This document shows positions 1 to 8,184 of a stretch of 24,334 nucleotides of DNA, piece after piece. The first letter of the stretch is position 1, and each line of letters begins with the position of its first letter. Source of the stretch: an uncultured bacterium (lineage in GTDB: Bacteria; Bacteroidota; Bacteroidia; Bacteroidales; Muribaculaceae); contig CAJMNI010000038.1 of assembly GCA_905214735.1 (NCBI GenBank), positions 1 through 24,334 on the forward strand, in the 5' to 3' direction. A model generated the notes under the pieces. That model saw nothing but the letters and a program-made list of their open reading frames with translations, had not been told where the DNA came from and searched no databases. The position numbers and the translations under genes were made by a program.

Positions 1-131
1 GGTAATCAGACAGTACTGGGAACTGATTGCCGTGTATCTGCGTCAGTCAGAGGAAAGTTACGAAATTTTTATGAGAAAGCAGACAACGATCTACACAAAA
101 TCCAGACAAAATATTGACAGAGCTGCTAATG

Positions 132-827
132 TCAGATTTCTCCGATCAATTCGAGGAGGAGGGGCGCGAGGAGAGCCGTCAGTATGCCGTTTAGGGTCAG
201 GCCGAGCGACGAGAAGGCTCCGTAACGATCGCTACGCTCCATCGCGGCCGATGTGCCTATGGCATGTGCGGCTGTGCCGATTGACAGACCTTCGGCAATC
301 GGACTCGATATGCGACTAAGTTTCACAATGCGGAAACCCGCCAGTCCGCCAAAAATGCCCGTGCAGACGACGACTGCAGCCGTGAGGGGCGGAATCCCCC
401 CTATAGAAGCCGAAATTTCCATGGCGATGGGCGTCGTTACGGCCTTGGGCGCAAGAGAGAGAACCACCTCTTTGCTCGCGCCAAACATTTCGGCAAGCAA
501 CACCACCGACACGATGCCTGCGACGCAGCCGGCCATCTCGGAAATGATCAGCGGCAATAGCTGCCGGCGAATCGTGGAGAGTTGCTTATAAAGCGGCACT
601 CCGAGCGCTACAACAGCCGGCTTCAGCCAGAAGTCGATATATTCGCCTCCCTCCCGATAGCTTGAATAGTCGATCTTGAATAAAAGCAGAAATCCTATTA
701 GCCCCGCCACGGCCACAAGAATCGGATTGAAGAGCCTGATGCCTGTGCGCCGTTGAAGCAATTGCGCGCCGAGATAAAAGAGAAACGTTAGGGCAATCAG
801 AAAATATTTATTGGTGAGATATTCCAT
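132..827 (-). CDS. lrgB: LrgB family membrane protein (LrgAB system)
   Basis: Inner-membrane protein of the LrgB/CidB family, partner of LrgA. The pair is classically linked to control of murein hydrolase export and autolysis; in some bacteria homologues move pyruvate or other small metabolites. The 231-residue length is normal. The sequence is a run of hydrophobic helices, with a glycine- and alanine-rich second half carrying the typical stretch APKAVTTPIAMEIS (about residues 125-140) and the conserved AHAIGTSAAM motif near residue 190. It starts 6 bp after the stop of lrgA on the same strand, so the two are almost certainly co-transcribed. I see no clear terminator in the roughly 130 bp after it. 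Family call is firm; the physiological role in this organism is inferred. Confidence 0.93.
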   Translation of the reverse strand: MEYLTNKYFLIALTFLFYLGAQLLQRRTGIRLFNPILVAVAGLIGFLLLFKIDYSSYREGGEYIDFWLKPAVVALGVPLYKQLSTIRRQLLPLIISEMAGCVAGIVSVVLLAEMFGASKEVVLSLAPKAVTTPIAMEISASIGGIPPLTAAVVVCTGIFGGLAGFRIVKLSRISSPIAEGLSIGTAAHAIGTSAAMERSDRYGAFSSLGLTLNGILTALLAPLLLELIGEI

Positions 828-833
828 TCTGTC

Positions 834-1229
834 TTATTTTTCCAAGATGTTATCATTTGAAGTTTCATTTTTCTTAGCATGGCGGCGATGCCCCATGGCT
901 TTGCGCACAAGCTGATGAGTCTGTCCGGTGACTACGATTATGATAATCGTACTCCCAACCGACGCGCCCACTATCGGAATCAGTTCATTCGACACGAGCC
1001 CCAGACTCGCGATCAGACCGACACCGGCCGGAACGAAAAAGAAGCCAAGATTATGCACCAGAAAAGATGCAAGCGTATCTACCCATCTCAACCTGACGAT
1101 CTTGTAATGCAACGCCGCCGTGAGAAGAAGCATCCCTATGATGCTCGACGGAATCGGCACGCCCGTAAGCCATACCACCAGCTCCCCCAGAGCCAGGAAA
1201 GCCATCAAAATTCCAAATTGTAAAATCAT
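834..1229 (-). CDS. lrgA: CidA/LrgA family holin-like protein
   Basis: Small integral membrane protein of the CidA/LrgA family, first gene of the lrgAB pair. About four hydrophobic segments fill the first 110 residues, including the family-typical GVPIPSSIIGMLLL (residues about 23-36) and the FFFVPAGVGLI region (about 63-73). A short basic, polar tail follows (HRRHAKKNETSND). At 131 residues it has normal length. The ATG at 1229 opens directly into the first membrane segment, as expected. Upstream lies a 9-bp-arm palindrome (repeat copy A, 1254-1292), which would sit in the lrgA mRNA leader if transcription starts near 1300. The function, modulation of cell-wall hydrolase export or metabolite transport with LrgB, is taken from the family. 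Confidence 0.9.
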   Translation of the reverse strand: MILQFGILMAFLALGELVVWLTGVPIPSSIIGMLLLTAALHYKIVRLRWVDTLASFLVHNLGFFFVPAGVGLIASLGLVSNELIPIVGASVGSTIIIIVVTGQTHQLVRKAMGHRRHAKKNETSNDNILEK

Positions 1230-1253
1230 TGTAAGTGATAAAAAAACAGGTCC

Positions 1254-1292
1254 AAGACCCCGGAGTTAACATTTTTTGTGTCACGGGGTCTT
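1254..1292. repeat. Dispersed palindromic repeat, copy A
   Basis: Perfect 9-bp arms AAGACCCCG (1254-1262) and CGGGGTCTT (1284-1292) enclose a 21-nt loop containing most of the core GTTAACATTTTTTGTGTCAC. The same core recurs at 23844-23877 (reverse orientation) and 24247-24283 (same orientation). It lies in the 304-bp intergenic gap between lrgA (minus) and ftsY (plus). A second short palindrome, TAAATTTG-CCG-CAAATTTA, follows at 1294-1312; both of its arms also match the TAnnTTTG -7 box. From 1313 to about 1496 I see nothing coding. Confidence 0.8.
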
Positions 1293-1496
1293 CTAAATTT
1301 GCCGCAAATTTACTATTAATCTTCGTGAGAAGTATCAACATCCGCAATTTTTTATCAACAATTTCTCCACTCAACAGCCGTGCAAACCGATTTTCAGAAA
1401 ACCCAAATCGCTATGCGGCGAGCTTGAACGCCAATATTGGACGGTGATAAGCAGTGGGATTTGACCGGCGAATGGCTACAATTGGCGCGGGATTTG

Positions 1497-1527
1497 TTGG
1501 GGATATTGATATTTTTTGCTAATTTTG
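1497..1527 (+). promoter_or_regulatory. Putative Bacteroidetes-type promoter of ftsY
   Basis: A -7 box TAATTTTG (1520-1527) matches TAnnTTTG, preceded by TTG at 1497-1499 with a 20-bp spacer. The -7 box ends only 6 bp before the ftsY ATG, so transcription would start at or within a few bases of the start codon. Confidence 0.6.
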
Positions 1528-1533
1528 TGAATT

Positions 1534-2499
1534 ATGGGAATATTCAAAAAATTATTTTCTAAGAAGGAGAAGGAAACGCTCGACTCCGGCCTGCAGAAAA
1601 CGAAGGAGGGGGTGTGGAGCAAAATTTCTCACGCCATAGCCGGAAAGAGCAAGATCGACGACGATGTCCTCGACGATCTTGAGGAGGCTTTCATCACGAG
1701 CGATGTCGGCATCGACACTACTGTGAAGATCATCGACCGGCTCAAGGAACGCGCCGCCCGCGACAAATATGTCGGCACCGAGGAGCTCCGCAACATGCTC
1801 GTCGACGTGGTGAGCGAAATGCTTGAAAAGCCCGCCTTTCAGGGCGAACTGGAAGATTTCCATGTGCCTCGCTCAGGCGAACCCTACGTGATCATGGTGG
1901 TCGGCGTCAACGGCGTCGGGAAAACCACTACGATCGGCAAACTCGCCTGGCAATACAAGCAGGCAGGCAACAAGGTGGTGCTCGGTGCTGCCGATACATT
2001 CCGCGCAGCCGCCATCGAGCAGCTCGACATCTGGGGCGAACGCGTCGGCGTGCCTGTGATCAAGCAGAAAATGGGGAGCGACCCCGCCGCCGTGGCTTTC
2101 GACACCGTGCAGAGCGCAAAGGCCCAGGGTGCCGACGTGGTGATCATCGACACCGCCGGACGTCTCCACAACAAGGTCAACCTCATGAACGAGCTCACGA
2201 AGATTAAGAAAGTGATGCAGCGCGTGGTGCCCGACGCTCCCCAGGAGATCCTCCTCGTGCTCGACGGCTCCACAGGCCAGAACGCCTTCGAACAGGCTAA
2301 GCAATTTGTGGCCGCCACGGAAGTCAACAATCTCGCCATCACCAAACTCGACGGCACCTCCAAAGGTGGCGTAGTCATCGGAATCAGCGACCAGTTCAAG
2401 ATTCCCGTGAAATATATCGGACTCGGCGAGGGAAAGGAAGATCTGCAGATCTTCCATCCAAATGAATTCGTGAAATCGCTTTTCGGCCAGGCTTTATAG
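1534..2499 (+). CDS. ftsY: Signal recognition particle receptor FtsY
   Basis: SRP receptor GTPase. It docks SRP-ribosome complexes at the inner membrane to insert membrane proteins. It is compact (321 residues): a short basic N-terminus (KKLFSKKEKE) without the long acidic A domain of E. coli, then an N domain of about 25-110 and a G domain. Visible motifs are the P-loop GVNGVGKTT (124-132), DTFRAAA (154-160), DTAGR (206-210), TKLDG (270-274) and GLGEGKEDL (296-304), ending in the usual FVKSLFG. The ATG at 1534 has no Shine-Dalgarno and sits 6 bp after a -7 box, so the mRNA may be leaderless. rimO follows 38 bp downstream. In most Bacteroidetes, from memory, ftsY directly follows rpmB-rpmG-DUF4295; here those genes are about 19 kb away. 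Confidence 0.97.
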   Translation: MGIFKKLFSKKEKETLDSGLQKTKEGVWSKISHAIAGKSKIDDDVLDDLEEAFITSDVGIDTTVKIIDRLKERAARDKYVGTEELRNMLVDVVSEMLEKPAFQGELEDFHVPRSGEPYVIMVVGVNGVGKTTTIGKLAWQYKQAGNKVVLGAADTFRAAAIEQLDIWGERVGVPVIKQKMGSDPAAVAFDTVQSAKAQGADVVIIDTAGRLHNKVNLMNELTKIKKVMQRVVPDAPQEILLVLDGSTGQNAFEQAKQFVAATEVNNLAITKLDGTSKGGVVIGISDQFKIPVKYIGLGEGKEDLQIFHPNEFVKSLFGQAL

Positions 2500-2537
2500 T
2501 CCCCGGCCGCAACGCTTAAGACCTTGTGTCACCCAAA

Positions 2538-3884
2538 ATGAAAAAGAACCATATTGACATCATCTCGATGGGATGTTCGAAAAACCTTATTGATTCCGAA
2601 CGTCTCATCCGCCGTCTCGAGGCCCGGGGCTACAGCGTGAGCCATAACCCGGAATCGCCCGAGGGTGAATATGTCGTAGTCAACACCTGCGGTTTCATCG
2701 GCGACGCCAAGGAGGAATCTATCAATCTCCTCCTCGAACTTGGCAACCTCAAAGAGGAGGGCGCGATCGGAAAGATCGTGGCCATGGGCTGCCTCTCCCA
2801 GCGTTACCGCGACACTCTGCGCGAAGAGATGCCGGAAATCGACATGCTTTTCGGCAAGTTCGACTGGCCGGGATTTGTCGACGCCCTCCCCGACCTAACC
2901 AAAAAGAGAGTCTGCACATGGGACCGCGAAATCACCACCCCGCCCCACAGCGCATATCTCAAGATTTCCGAAGGGTGCAACCGCATGTGCGCCTTCTGCG
3001 CCATCCCGCTAATCACCGGCCGACATAAGTCGCGCCCCGAGGAGGAAATCCTCGAGGAGGTGAGAGAACTCACCCGCCGGGGCGTCAGGGAATTCAACGT
3101 CATTGCCCAGGACCTCTCCTCTTACGGACTTGACCTTTACGGCGAGCACCGCCTCGCCTCGCTCATCGACCGAATGGCCGACATAGAGGGTGTGGAATGG
3201 ATCCGCCTCCACTATGCCTATCCGGCCGATTTTCCGATGGACGTGCTCGACGTGATGGCACGCCGCGACAATGTCTGCAAATATCTCGACATTGCGCTGC
3301 AACATATCTCCGACAATATGCTCGGCCGAATGCGCCGTCACATCAACCGCGAGGAGACCCTTCACCTTCTTGCGGAAATCCGCCGCCGCGTGCCCGGCAT
3401 AAAGCTGCGCACCACTCTCATGGTCGGTTTCCCGGGCGAAACCGAGGAGGATTTCAACGAGCTTCTCGATTTTGTCCGCACCCAGCGTTTCGACCGCATG
3501 GGAGCCTTCGCTTATTCGGAAGAGGAGGGCACTTTCGGTGCGCTGCAGTATGATGACGATGTTCCGGAGGATGTGAAGCAGCAGCGCCTCGACAAGCTCA
3601 TGGAGGTGCAGCAGGAAATCGCCGAGGAGATGAGCGACGAGCTTGTCGGCAGCGAGATCAGGCTCCTTGTCGACGAGATCACCGACGAAGGTGCGATATG
3701 CCGCTCGCAATGGGACAGCCCGGAAGTCGACCCAACATTCTGCGTGGCCGAAACCGATGCGCGGCCGGGAGATTTCATCCGGGCCCGCGTGACGCAATCC
3801 TACGTGTTTGATTTCGATGCGGAAGAGATTGAGGATCCGGCAGAGATCAGTGCGGAAGAAACCGATAACGGCAATAGTAAATAG
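2538..3884 (+). CDS. rimO: Ribosomal protein S12 methylthiotransferase RimO
   Basis: Radical-SAM enzyme that adds a methylthio group to the conserved Asp of ribosomal protein uS12. The N-terminal MTTase domain carries the first iron-sulfur cluster cysteines C13 (MGCSKN), C51 (NTCGF) and C85 (MGCLSQ). The radical-SAM CxxxCxxC is CNRMCAFC (147-154). A TRAM domain follows at the C-terminus (about 370-430), then an acidic tail. I chose the ATG at 2538, giving 448 residues. An in-frame GTG at 2526 would add only four residues (MSPK) before the natural start MKKNHIDIISMGCSKN. It lies between ftsY (38 bp upstream) and a menF-like gene (9 bp downstream), so it is probably read on the ftsY transcript. 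Confidence 0.96.
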   Translation: MKKNHIDIISMGCSKNLIDSERLIRRLEARGYSVSHNPESPEGEYVVVNTCGFIGDAKEESINLLLELGNLKEEGAIGKIVAMGCLSQRYRDTLREEMPEIDMLFGKFDWPGFVDALPDLTKKRVCTWDREITTPPHSAYLKISEGCNRMCAFCAIPLITGRHKSRPEEEILEEVRELTRRGVREFNVIAQDLSSYGLDLYGEHRLASLIDRMADIEGVEWIRLHYAYPADFPMDVLDVMARRDNVCKYLDIALQHISDNMLGRMRRHINREETLHLLAEIRRRVPGIKLRTTLMVGFPGETEEDFNELLDFVRTQRFDRMGAFAYSEEEGTFGALQYDDDVPEDVKQQRLDKLMEVQQEIAEEMSDELVGSEIRLLVDEITDEGAICRSQWDSPEVDPTFCVAETDARPGDFIRARVTQSYVFDFDAEEIEDPAEISAEETDNGNSK

Positions 3885-3893
3885 ATCAAGAGC

Positions 3894-4922
3894 ATGAACT
3901 TCTACGCCTACAGATTGCCCGGAGCCGCCGAAACCGTCACATCGGCATCCGAAACCCTTACAGAGGGAATCGGAGTGCCCGGATTCGCGGTCTGTGCCTT
4001 CCGGAAATCCGACCGCAAGCTTCACACCATTCCCGAAGGAACGCCGTTCCCGCTCGAGGAGATGAACAGGATGGCTTTCGAGAACATGGATGCCGATCTT
4101 GACTCTTTCTCCTGCGAAAGCACTTCGAGAGAGGAGCATGAGCGTGAAGTCAACGATATCGTCAACAAGATCAAATGCGGACTCTTCCGCAAAGCGGTGG
4201 CGGCGCGCGCGATCATCCGTGAAATCCCCCTTGACCTCGCCGCCACTTTTCGGGAACTCTGCGGTCTCTATCCCGACGCTTTCATCTTCTGCTTCCATTC
4301 CGACATCAGCGGCACATGGATCGGTGCGACTCCCGAGCGCCTGATAAGCCGTCACGGCGACCTGATCGAGAGCATGGCCCTGGCAGGCACCCGCCCCGCC
4401 GGCACCGGCGGCTGCTGGGACACCAAAAACATCGACGAACACAACTTCGTGGTGTTTCACATCCAGACCATTCTCGCGAAAGCCCACATCACTCCCGCCA
4501 TCGACCAGGCCCGCACTCTCGGCGCCGGACCGGTGGAGCATCTGATGACCCGAATTAGCTATCGCATTCCCGACGATATGCCCGAAGAGCGCCGCGCCGA
4601 CTTAGACACCCGCCGGCTCGCAATCCGGCTCTCCCCCTCGCCAGCGGTCAGCGGCTACCCCGCCGACGTGGCTTTGAATTATCTGGAATCGGCAGAAAGT
4701 TTCGACCGCAACCTCTACGGCGGTTTCATCGGGCCGGTATATAAGATAGACGGACCGGACACAGAAGCCGACTTCTTCGTGAACCTCCGCTCCATGCGCG
4801 TCGAGCCCCGCAGGGTTTGCATCTATGCCGGAGGGGGAATCACGATAGATTCAGTCGCAGCCGACGAATGGGACGAGACCGAACGAAAAGCCTCGACACT
4901 CATCAACGCTTTAATAGCTTAA
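3894..4922 (+). CDS. menF: Chorismate-binding enzyme, probable isochorismate synthase
   Basis: Chorismate-utilising enzyme of the MenF/EntC group; isochorismate made from chorismate is the first step of menaquinone synthesis. Conserved blocks are all present: FRKAVAAR (98-105, containing the lysine K100 typical of isochorismate synthases), GATPER (144-149), LAGTRPAG (163-170), LSPSPAVSG (246-254), YGGFIG (275-280), LRSM (298-301), YAGGGIT (311-317) and EWDETERK (325-332). At 342 residues it is a little short at the N-terminus compared with E. coli MenF. It starts 9 bp after rimO and no men gene is nearby, so it is separated from any menD/B/C/E cluster. Salicylate synthase or PabB are alternatives; K100 and the ALAGT block favour isochorismate synthase. 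Confidence 0.85.
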   Translation: MNFYAYRLPGAAETVTSASETLTEGIGVPGFAVCAFRKSDRKLHTIPEGTPFPLEEMNRMAFENMDADLDSFSCESTSREEHEREVNDIVNKIKCGLFRKAVAARAIIREIPLDLAATFRELCGLYPDAFIFCFHSDISGTWIGATPERLISRHGDLIESMALAGTRPAGTGGCWDTKNIDEHNFVVFHIQTILAKAHITPAIDQARTLGAGPVEHLMTRISYRIPDDMPEERRADLDTRRLAIRLSPSPAVSGYPADVALNYLESAESFDRNLYGGFIGPVYKIDGPDTEADFFVNLRSMRVEPRRVCIYAGGGITIDSVAADEWDETERKASTLINALIA

Positions 4923-4952
4923 ATTTAAATACCATCCTATAAATTCAACACA

Positions 4953-6998
4953 ATGAACATTAAAACAAGTTTAACAACAGCAATGCTCCTCGCCCTGGCA
5001 GCCGCTCCGGCAGCCGCCCAGAACAGCCCGGAGCATCTCAAGAGCCTCAGCAAGGAGGGAATCGACAATTCGGTTTCTCCCCGTCAGGACTTCTATCGCC
5101 ATGTCAACGACACATGGATGAAAGATCATCCTCTCACTCCGGAATATTCCCGCTATGGCCAGTTCAACATCCTCAACGACTCGAGCGAGCACCGCGTGCA
5201 GCGCATCGTGAAGGGGCTGTCGGCCACCAAACCGGCTCCCGGCACCAACGCCTTCAAGATCGCCACGATCTATGAGCAGGGCATGGACTCCGTGCGCCGC
5301 AACAAAGAGGGCGCCGCTCCTATCAAGCCCATCCTCGCCAAAATCGAGGGCACAAAGGCCGACGGCATGACCGACCTCTACCGCTATATGCATCGCCACC
5401 ACGGCAATCCCCTCATGAGCATCGGCATGCAGGAAGACCTCGCCAACAGCAAGGTTTACGCCATGTATCTCGGCTCGACCGGCCTCGGCCTCGGCGACCG
5501 CGACTATTATCTGCTCAACGACAAGAAAAACAAGGAGATCCGTCAGGCTTACCGCAAGCTGATCGAAACCGACATGCAGCTCGCCGGATATTCGAAGAAG
5601 GATGCCAAACGCATCGCTTCCAATGTGCTCAAGATCGAGACCCTTCTCGCCGACTCCACCTGGACCCACGAACAGAGCCGCAACATCCCGGCGATGTATA
5701 ATGTCCGCACTCTCGCCCAGGTGAAGGAGCTTTATCCCAACCTTCCTGTCAAGGAGATCATCGAAGACCTCGGCATCGCAGTTCCCGAAACTCTTATCGT
5801 GACCGAGCTCAACACCGTGAAGCAGGCCGACAACCTTATGAAGAGCCTTACCGACCGCGAGAAGAAAGACCTCTACCTCTGGGAAGTGGTCAGCGGCGCT
5901 TCGCCCTATCTGAGCGACGCCTTCAGCGATGCCTCTTTCGAATTCAACAAGGTGATGAGCGGCGTTCAGCAGCAGCGTCCCCGCTGGAAGAAAGCCCTTT
6001 CTACAGTCGAAGGTGTGATGGGCGAAGGCATCGGCCAGCTCTATGTGGAGCAATATTTCCCCGAAAGCTCCAAGATCTATATGGAAGGTCTCGTCGAGAA
6101 CCTGCGCAACGCCCTTGGCAAGCACATCATCCGTCTTCCCTGGATGAGCGACGATACGAAGGTGGCCGCCATGAAGAAGCTCAACTCCATCATGGTCAAG
6201 ATCGGCTATCCCGACAAGTGGAAAGATTATTCTCTTCTCCAGATCGACCCGGCCCTCTCCTACTACGAGAATATGGACAACGCCGGCGAATGGGCTCTCC
6301 AGCGCCATCTCGAAAAATGGGGCAAACCCGTTGACCGCACCGAATGGAACATGACACCCCAGACCATCAACGCCTACTACAACCCCCTCAACAACGAAAT
6401 CGTGTTCCCCGCAGGCATTCTGCAGGCACCCTTCTATGATCCCGCATCGAGCGACGCCGAGAACTACGGCGGTATCGGCGTGGTGATCGGCCATGAGCTC
6501 ACCCACGGTTTCGACGATCAGGGCTGCAACTTCGACGCCGAGGGCAACATGTCCAACTGGTGGACCGAGGAAGACGCCGCCGCTTTCAAGAAACTTACCC
6601 AGGGTCTCGCCGACCAGTTCAACGCTATCGAGGTTCTTCCCGGCCTTAAGGCTAACGGCCAGTACACTCTCGGCGAGAACATCGCCGACCAGGGCGGTCT
6701 CCGCGTGGCTTACACCGCATGGCTCGACTCCCAGAAGAAGAAGGGCGTCGACATCACCAAGGAAAAGATCGACGGCCTTGATCCCACTCAGGTGTTCTAT
6801 ATGAACTTCGCCAACCTCTGGGCCGGCAATATCCGCGACGCCGAAATCGAACGCCTCACGAAGATCGACCCCCACTCGCTCGGCGTGAACCGCGTGAACG
6901 TTTCGCTCCGCAACATCGAACCCTTCATGCAGGCATTTGGCGTGAAAGAGGGCGACGCTATGTTCCGCCCCGTTGAAGAGCGCGTGATCATCTGGTAA
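4953..6998 (+). CDS. pepO: Secreted M13 family zinc metallopeptidase (PepO/neprilysin type)
   Basis: Zinc endopeptidase of family M13, which cleaves short peptides outside the cytoplasm. It has a signal peptide (basic NIKTS, hydrophobic core to about residue 20, AAA-Q cleavage near 22-23), so it is periplasmic or surface-exposed. The N-terminal M13 domain spans about 45-410. The C-terminal catalytic domain contains NAYYNP...NEIVFPAGIL (473-490), the zinc motif HELTH (514-518; ligands H514 and H518, catalytic E515) and GENIADQGG (574-582; third ligand E575, D579). The C-terminus VIIW fits the hydrophobic, Trp-containing family end. At 681 residues it is full length. It lies 30 bp after the menF-like gene, with no clear promoter between, and is closed by a strong hairpin at 7033. 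Confidence 0.95.
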   Translation: MNIKTSLTTAMLLALAAAPAAAQNSPEHLKSLSKEGIDNSVSPRQDFYRHVNDTWMKDHPLTPEYSRYGQFNILNDSSEHRVQRIVKGLSATKPAPGTNAFKIATIYEQGMDSVRRNKEGAAPIKPILAKIEGTKADGMTDLYRYMHRHHGNPLMSIGMQEDLANSKVYAMYLGSTGLGLGDRDYYLLNDKKNKEIRQAYRKLIETDMQLAGYSKKDAKRIASNVLKIETLLADSTWTHEQSRNIPAMYNVRTLAQVKELYPNLPVKEIIEDLGIAVPETLIVTELNTVKQADNLMKSLTDREKKDLYLWEVVSGASPYLSDAFSDASFEFNKVMSGVQQQRPRWKKALSTVEGVMGEGIGQLYVEQYFPESSKIYMEGLVENLRNALGKHIIRLPWMSDDTKVAAMKKLNSIMVKIGYPDKWKDYSLLQIDPALSYYENMDNAGEWALQRHLEKWGKPVDRTEWNMTPQTINAYYNPLNNEIVFPAGILQAPFYDPASSDAENYGGIGVVIGHELTHGFDDQGCNFDAEGNMSNWWTEEDAAAFKKLTQGLADQFNAIEVLPGLKANGQYTLGENIADQGGLRVAYTAWLDSQKKKGVDITKEKIDGLDPTQVFYMNFANLWAGNIRDAEIERLTKIDPHSLGVNRVNVSLRNIEPFMQAFGVKEGDAMFRPVEERVIIW

Positions 6999-7032
6999 TA
7001 CTGCCAGAGAACTCTAACTCAAAAATGAATTG

Positions 7033-7068
7033 TCGCCCGGTTTCCGATGGAAGCCGGGCGATTTATTT
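7033..7068 (+). terminator. Strong intrinsic terminator after the M13 peptidase gene
   Basis: GC-rich hairpin with left arm TCGCCCGG-TTTCC (7033-7045), a GAT loop and right arm GGAA-GCCGGGCGA (7049-7061), followed by TTTATTTT. It closes the ftsY-rimO-menF-M13 block. Confidence 0.9.
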
Positions 7069-7129
7069 TGTGATCATTCAGCCGGAAGGGTTTTCCTGAC
7101 ATTCTATTCTCCCTCTTGCGGAAATTTGT

Positions 7130-7137
7130 TACTTTTG
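7130..7137 (+). promoter_or_regulatory. -7 box of the ROK kinase gene
   Basis: TACTTTTG matches TAnnTTTG and ends 4 bp before the ATG at 7142. I found no good -33 TTTG at 19-21 bp. If used, the transcript begins essentially at the start codon. Confidence 0.45.
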
Positions 7138-7141
7138 CAAT

Positions 7142-8104
7142 ATGAATTCGGAAAAGCATATAATATCAGCCGGCATCGACATTGGAGGCACCAACTCCCG
7201 CATGGCTCTCGTGTCGGAGGAAGGTAAAATTATTTCAGACGCCTCCATTCCCACACGCGGAGAGAGTGCCGAATCGTTCGTCGGTATATTGGCCGACACC
7301 CTGAAACGATTGCTTTCGGAGGCGGGCATATCGCAAGAAGAATTAGCGGGCATCGGTGTGGGCGCACCATGTGCCAACGAGGCAAACGGCATCATTGAAG
7401 CCGCCACAGATCTCCCCTGGCCTTCCCCCATTCCTCTTGCCGATCTGATACGGAGATATTTTCCTGATGTGAGAGTCAGGATAAGCAATGACGCGAATGC
7501 TGCAGCTGTCGGCGAAATGCGTTATGGGGCAGCTTCCGACACGCGGAATTTAATCATGATCACACTCGGCACGGGCGTAGGCAGCGGCATAGTGTGCGAC
7601 GGCCGCCTCCTCAACGGCTCTCGGGGATTCGCCGGCGAACTCGGACACTGCTCTGTGAGAGGAGGCGAAGGGAGACGATGCAGTTGCGGCCGCACAGACT
7701 GCCTGCAGACCTATTGCTCGGCCTCAGGCGTGGTGAGGACGGCCAAGAAGATGCTTGCCGCATCAGACGCCCCTTCCCTGCTTCGGCATTGCGAAACATT
7801 GACGGCAAAGGATATATTCGACGCGGCAGCCAAGGGCGACGCGATGGCGCTTGAGGTGTGGCGCTTCACGGGAGAAGTATTGGGGCGGGCCTGCGCCGAT
7901 TTCGCAACCTTTTCCGATCCCGACACCATAATCTTCTTCGGAGGAGTGGCAGGCGCCTTCCCCTTTATGGAAAAAAGCATCCGCGACGCTCTGGAATCAA
8001 ACACTCTTCATCTATACCGCAACAGAATCCGGCTGATACGCTCATCCCTCCCCGCCTCCGAAGCCGCCCTCCTCGGAGCCGCCGCGCTTGTGTTTAGAGT
8101 TTAG
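7142..8104 (+). CDS. ROK family sugar kinase, probable glucokinase
   Basis: Cytoplasmic ATP-dependent sugar kinase of the ROK family, most likely phosphorylating glucose. The N-terminal phosphate loop is DIGGTN (13-18). SNDANAAAVGE (115-125) carries the catalytic Asp D117. LGTGVGSG (142-149) follows. The sugar/zinc region has GELGH (165-169) and the zinc cysteines in CSCGRTDCLQTYC (180-192). The 320-residue length is normal. An unusual feature is the C-terminus: the last codons and stop, TTT AGA GTT TAG, are made by the first units of the heptamer array beginning at 8092, so the final residues FRV and the TAG stop belong to the repeat. N-acetylglucosamine, mannose or fructose as substrate cannot be excluded. 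A cytoplasmic amylase lies 5 kb away, which would supply glucose. Confidence 0.9.
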   Translation: MNSEKHIISAGIDIGGTNSRMALVSEEGKIISDASIPTRGESAESFVGILADTLKRLLSEAGISQEELAGIGVGAPCANEANGIIEAATDLPWPSPIPLADLIRRYFPDVRVRISNDANAAAVGEMRYGAASDTRNLIMITLGTGVGSGIVCDGRLLNGSRGFAGELGHCSVRGGEGRRCSCGRTDCLQTYCSASGVVRTAKKMLAASDAPSLLRHCETLTAKDIFDAAAKGDAMALEVWRFTGEVLGRACADFATFSDPDTIIFFGGVAGAFPFMEKSIRDALESNTLHLYRNRIRLIRSSLPASEAALLGAAALVFRV

Positions 8105-8180
8105 TTTAGAGTTTAGAGTTTAGAGTTTAAAGTTTATAGCTTTAGGTTTAATGTTTAAAGTTTAAAGTTTAAAGTTTAAA
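8092..8180 (+). repeat. Left heptamer tandem array (GTTTAGA/GTTTAAA)
   Basis: Thirteen head-to-tail units of a 7-bp repeat, one of them shortened to 5 bp. Early units are GTTTAGA; later ones are GTTTAAA, with variants GTTTATA, GCTTTAG and GTTTAAT. The array overlaps the end of the ROK gene and stops 4 bp before the ATG of the four-helix-bundle gene. Because 7 is not a multiple of 3, TAG or TAA appears in all three frames within 21 bp. The array at 8569-8659 is its inverted counterpart. Confidence 0.95.
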
Positions 8181-8184
8181 GAAT

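Noticed and set aside
1..131. Possible 3' end of an upstream plus-strand gene
   Set aside because: One frame runs from base 1 to a TGA at 115-117, but fewer than 40 residues are visible and I recognise nothing in them; another frame is equally open, so no call is supported.
1235..1447. 70-residue plus-strand frame upstream of ftsY
   Set aside because: It is made partly from repeat copy A (VNIFCVTG) and has no family resemblance; treated as non-coding.
3009..4541. 510-residue open frame on the minus strand opposite rimO and menF
   Set aside because: It runs antisense across two genes with complete family motifs and their junction; its His/Gly/Val-rich composition is typical of a mirror frame in GC-rich coding DNA.
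4971..6875. 634-residue open frame on the minus strand opposite the M13 peptidase
   Set aside because: The plus-strand protein has signal peptide, HELTH and C-terminal motif intact; the antisense frame shows no recognisable domain.
8092..8180. CRISPR-like repeats
   Set aside because: Units are 7 bp head to tail without spacers; no cas genes are present.
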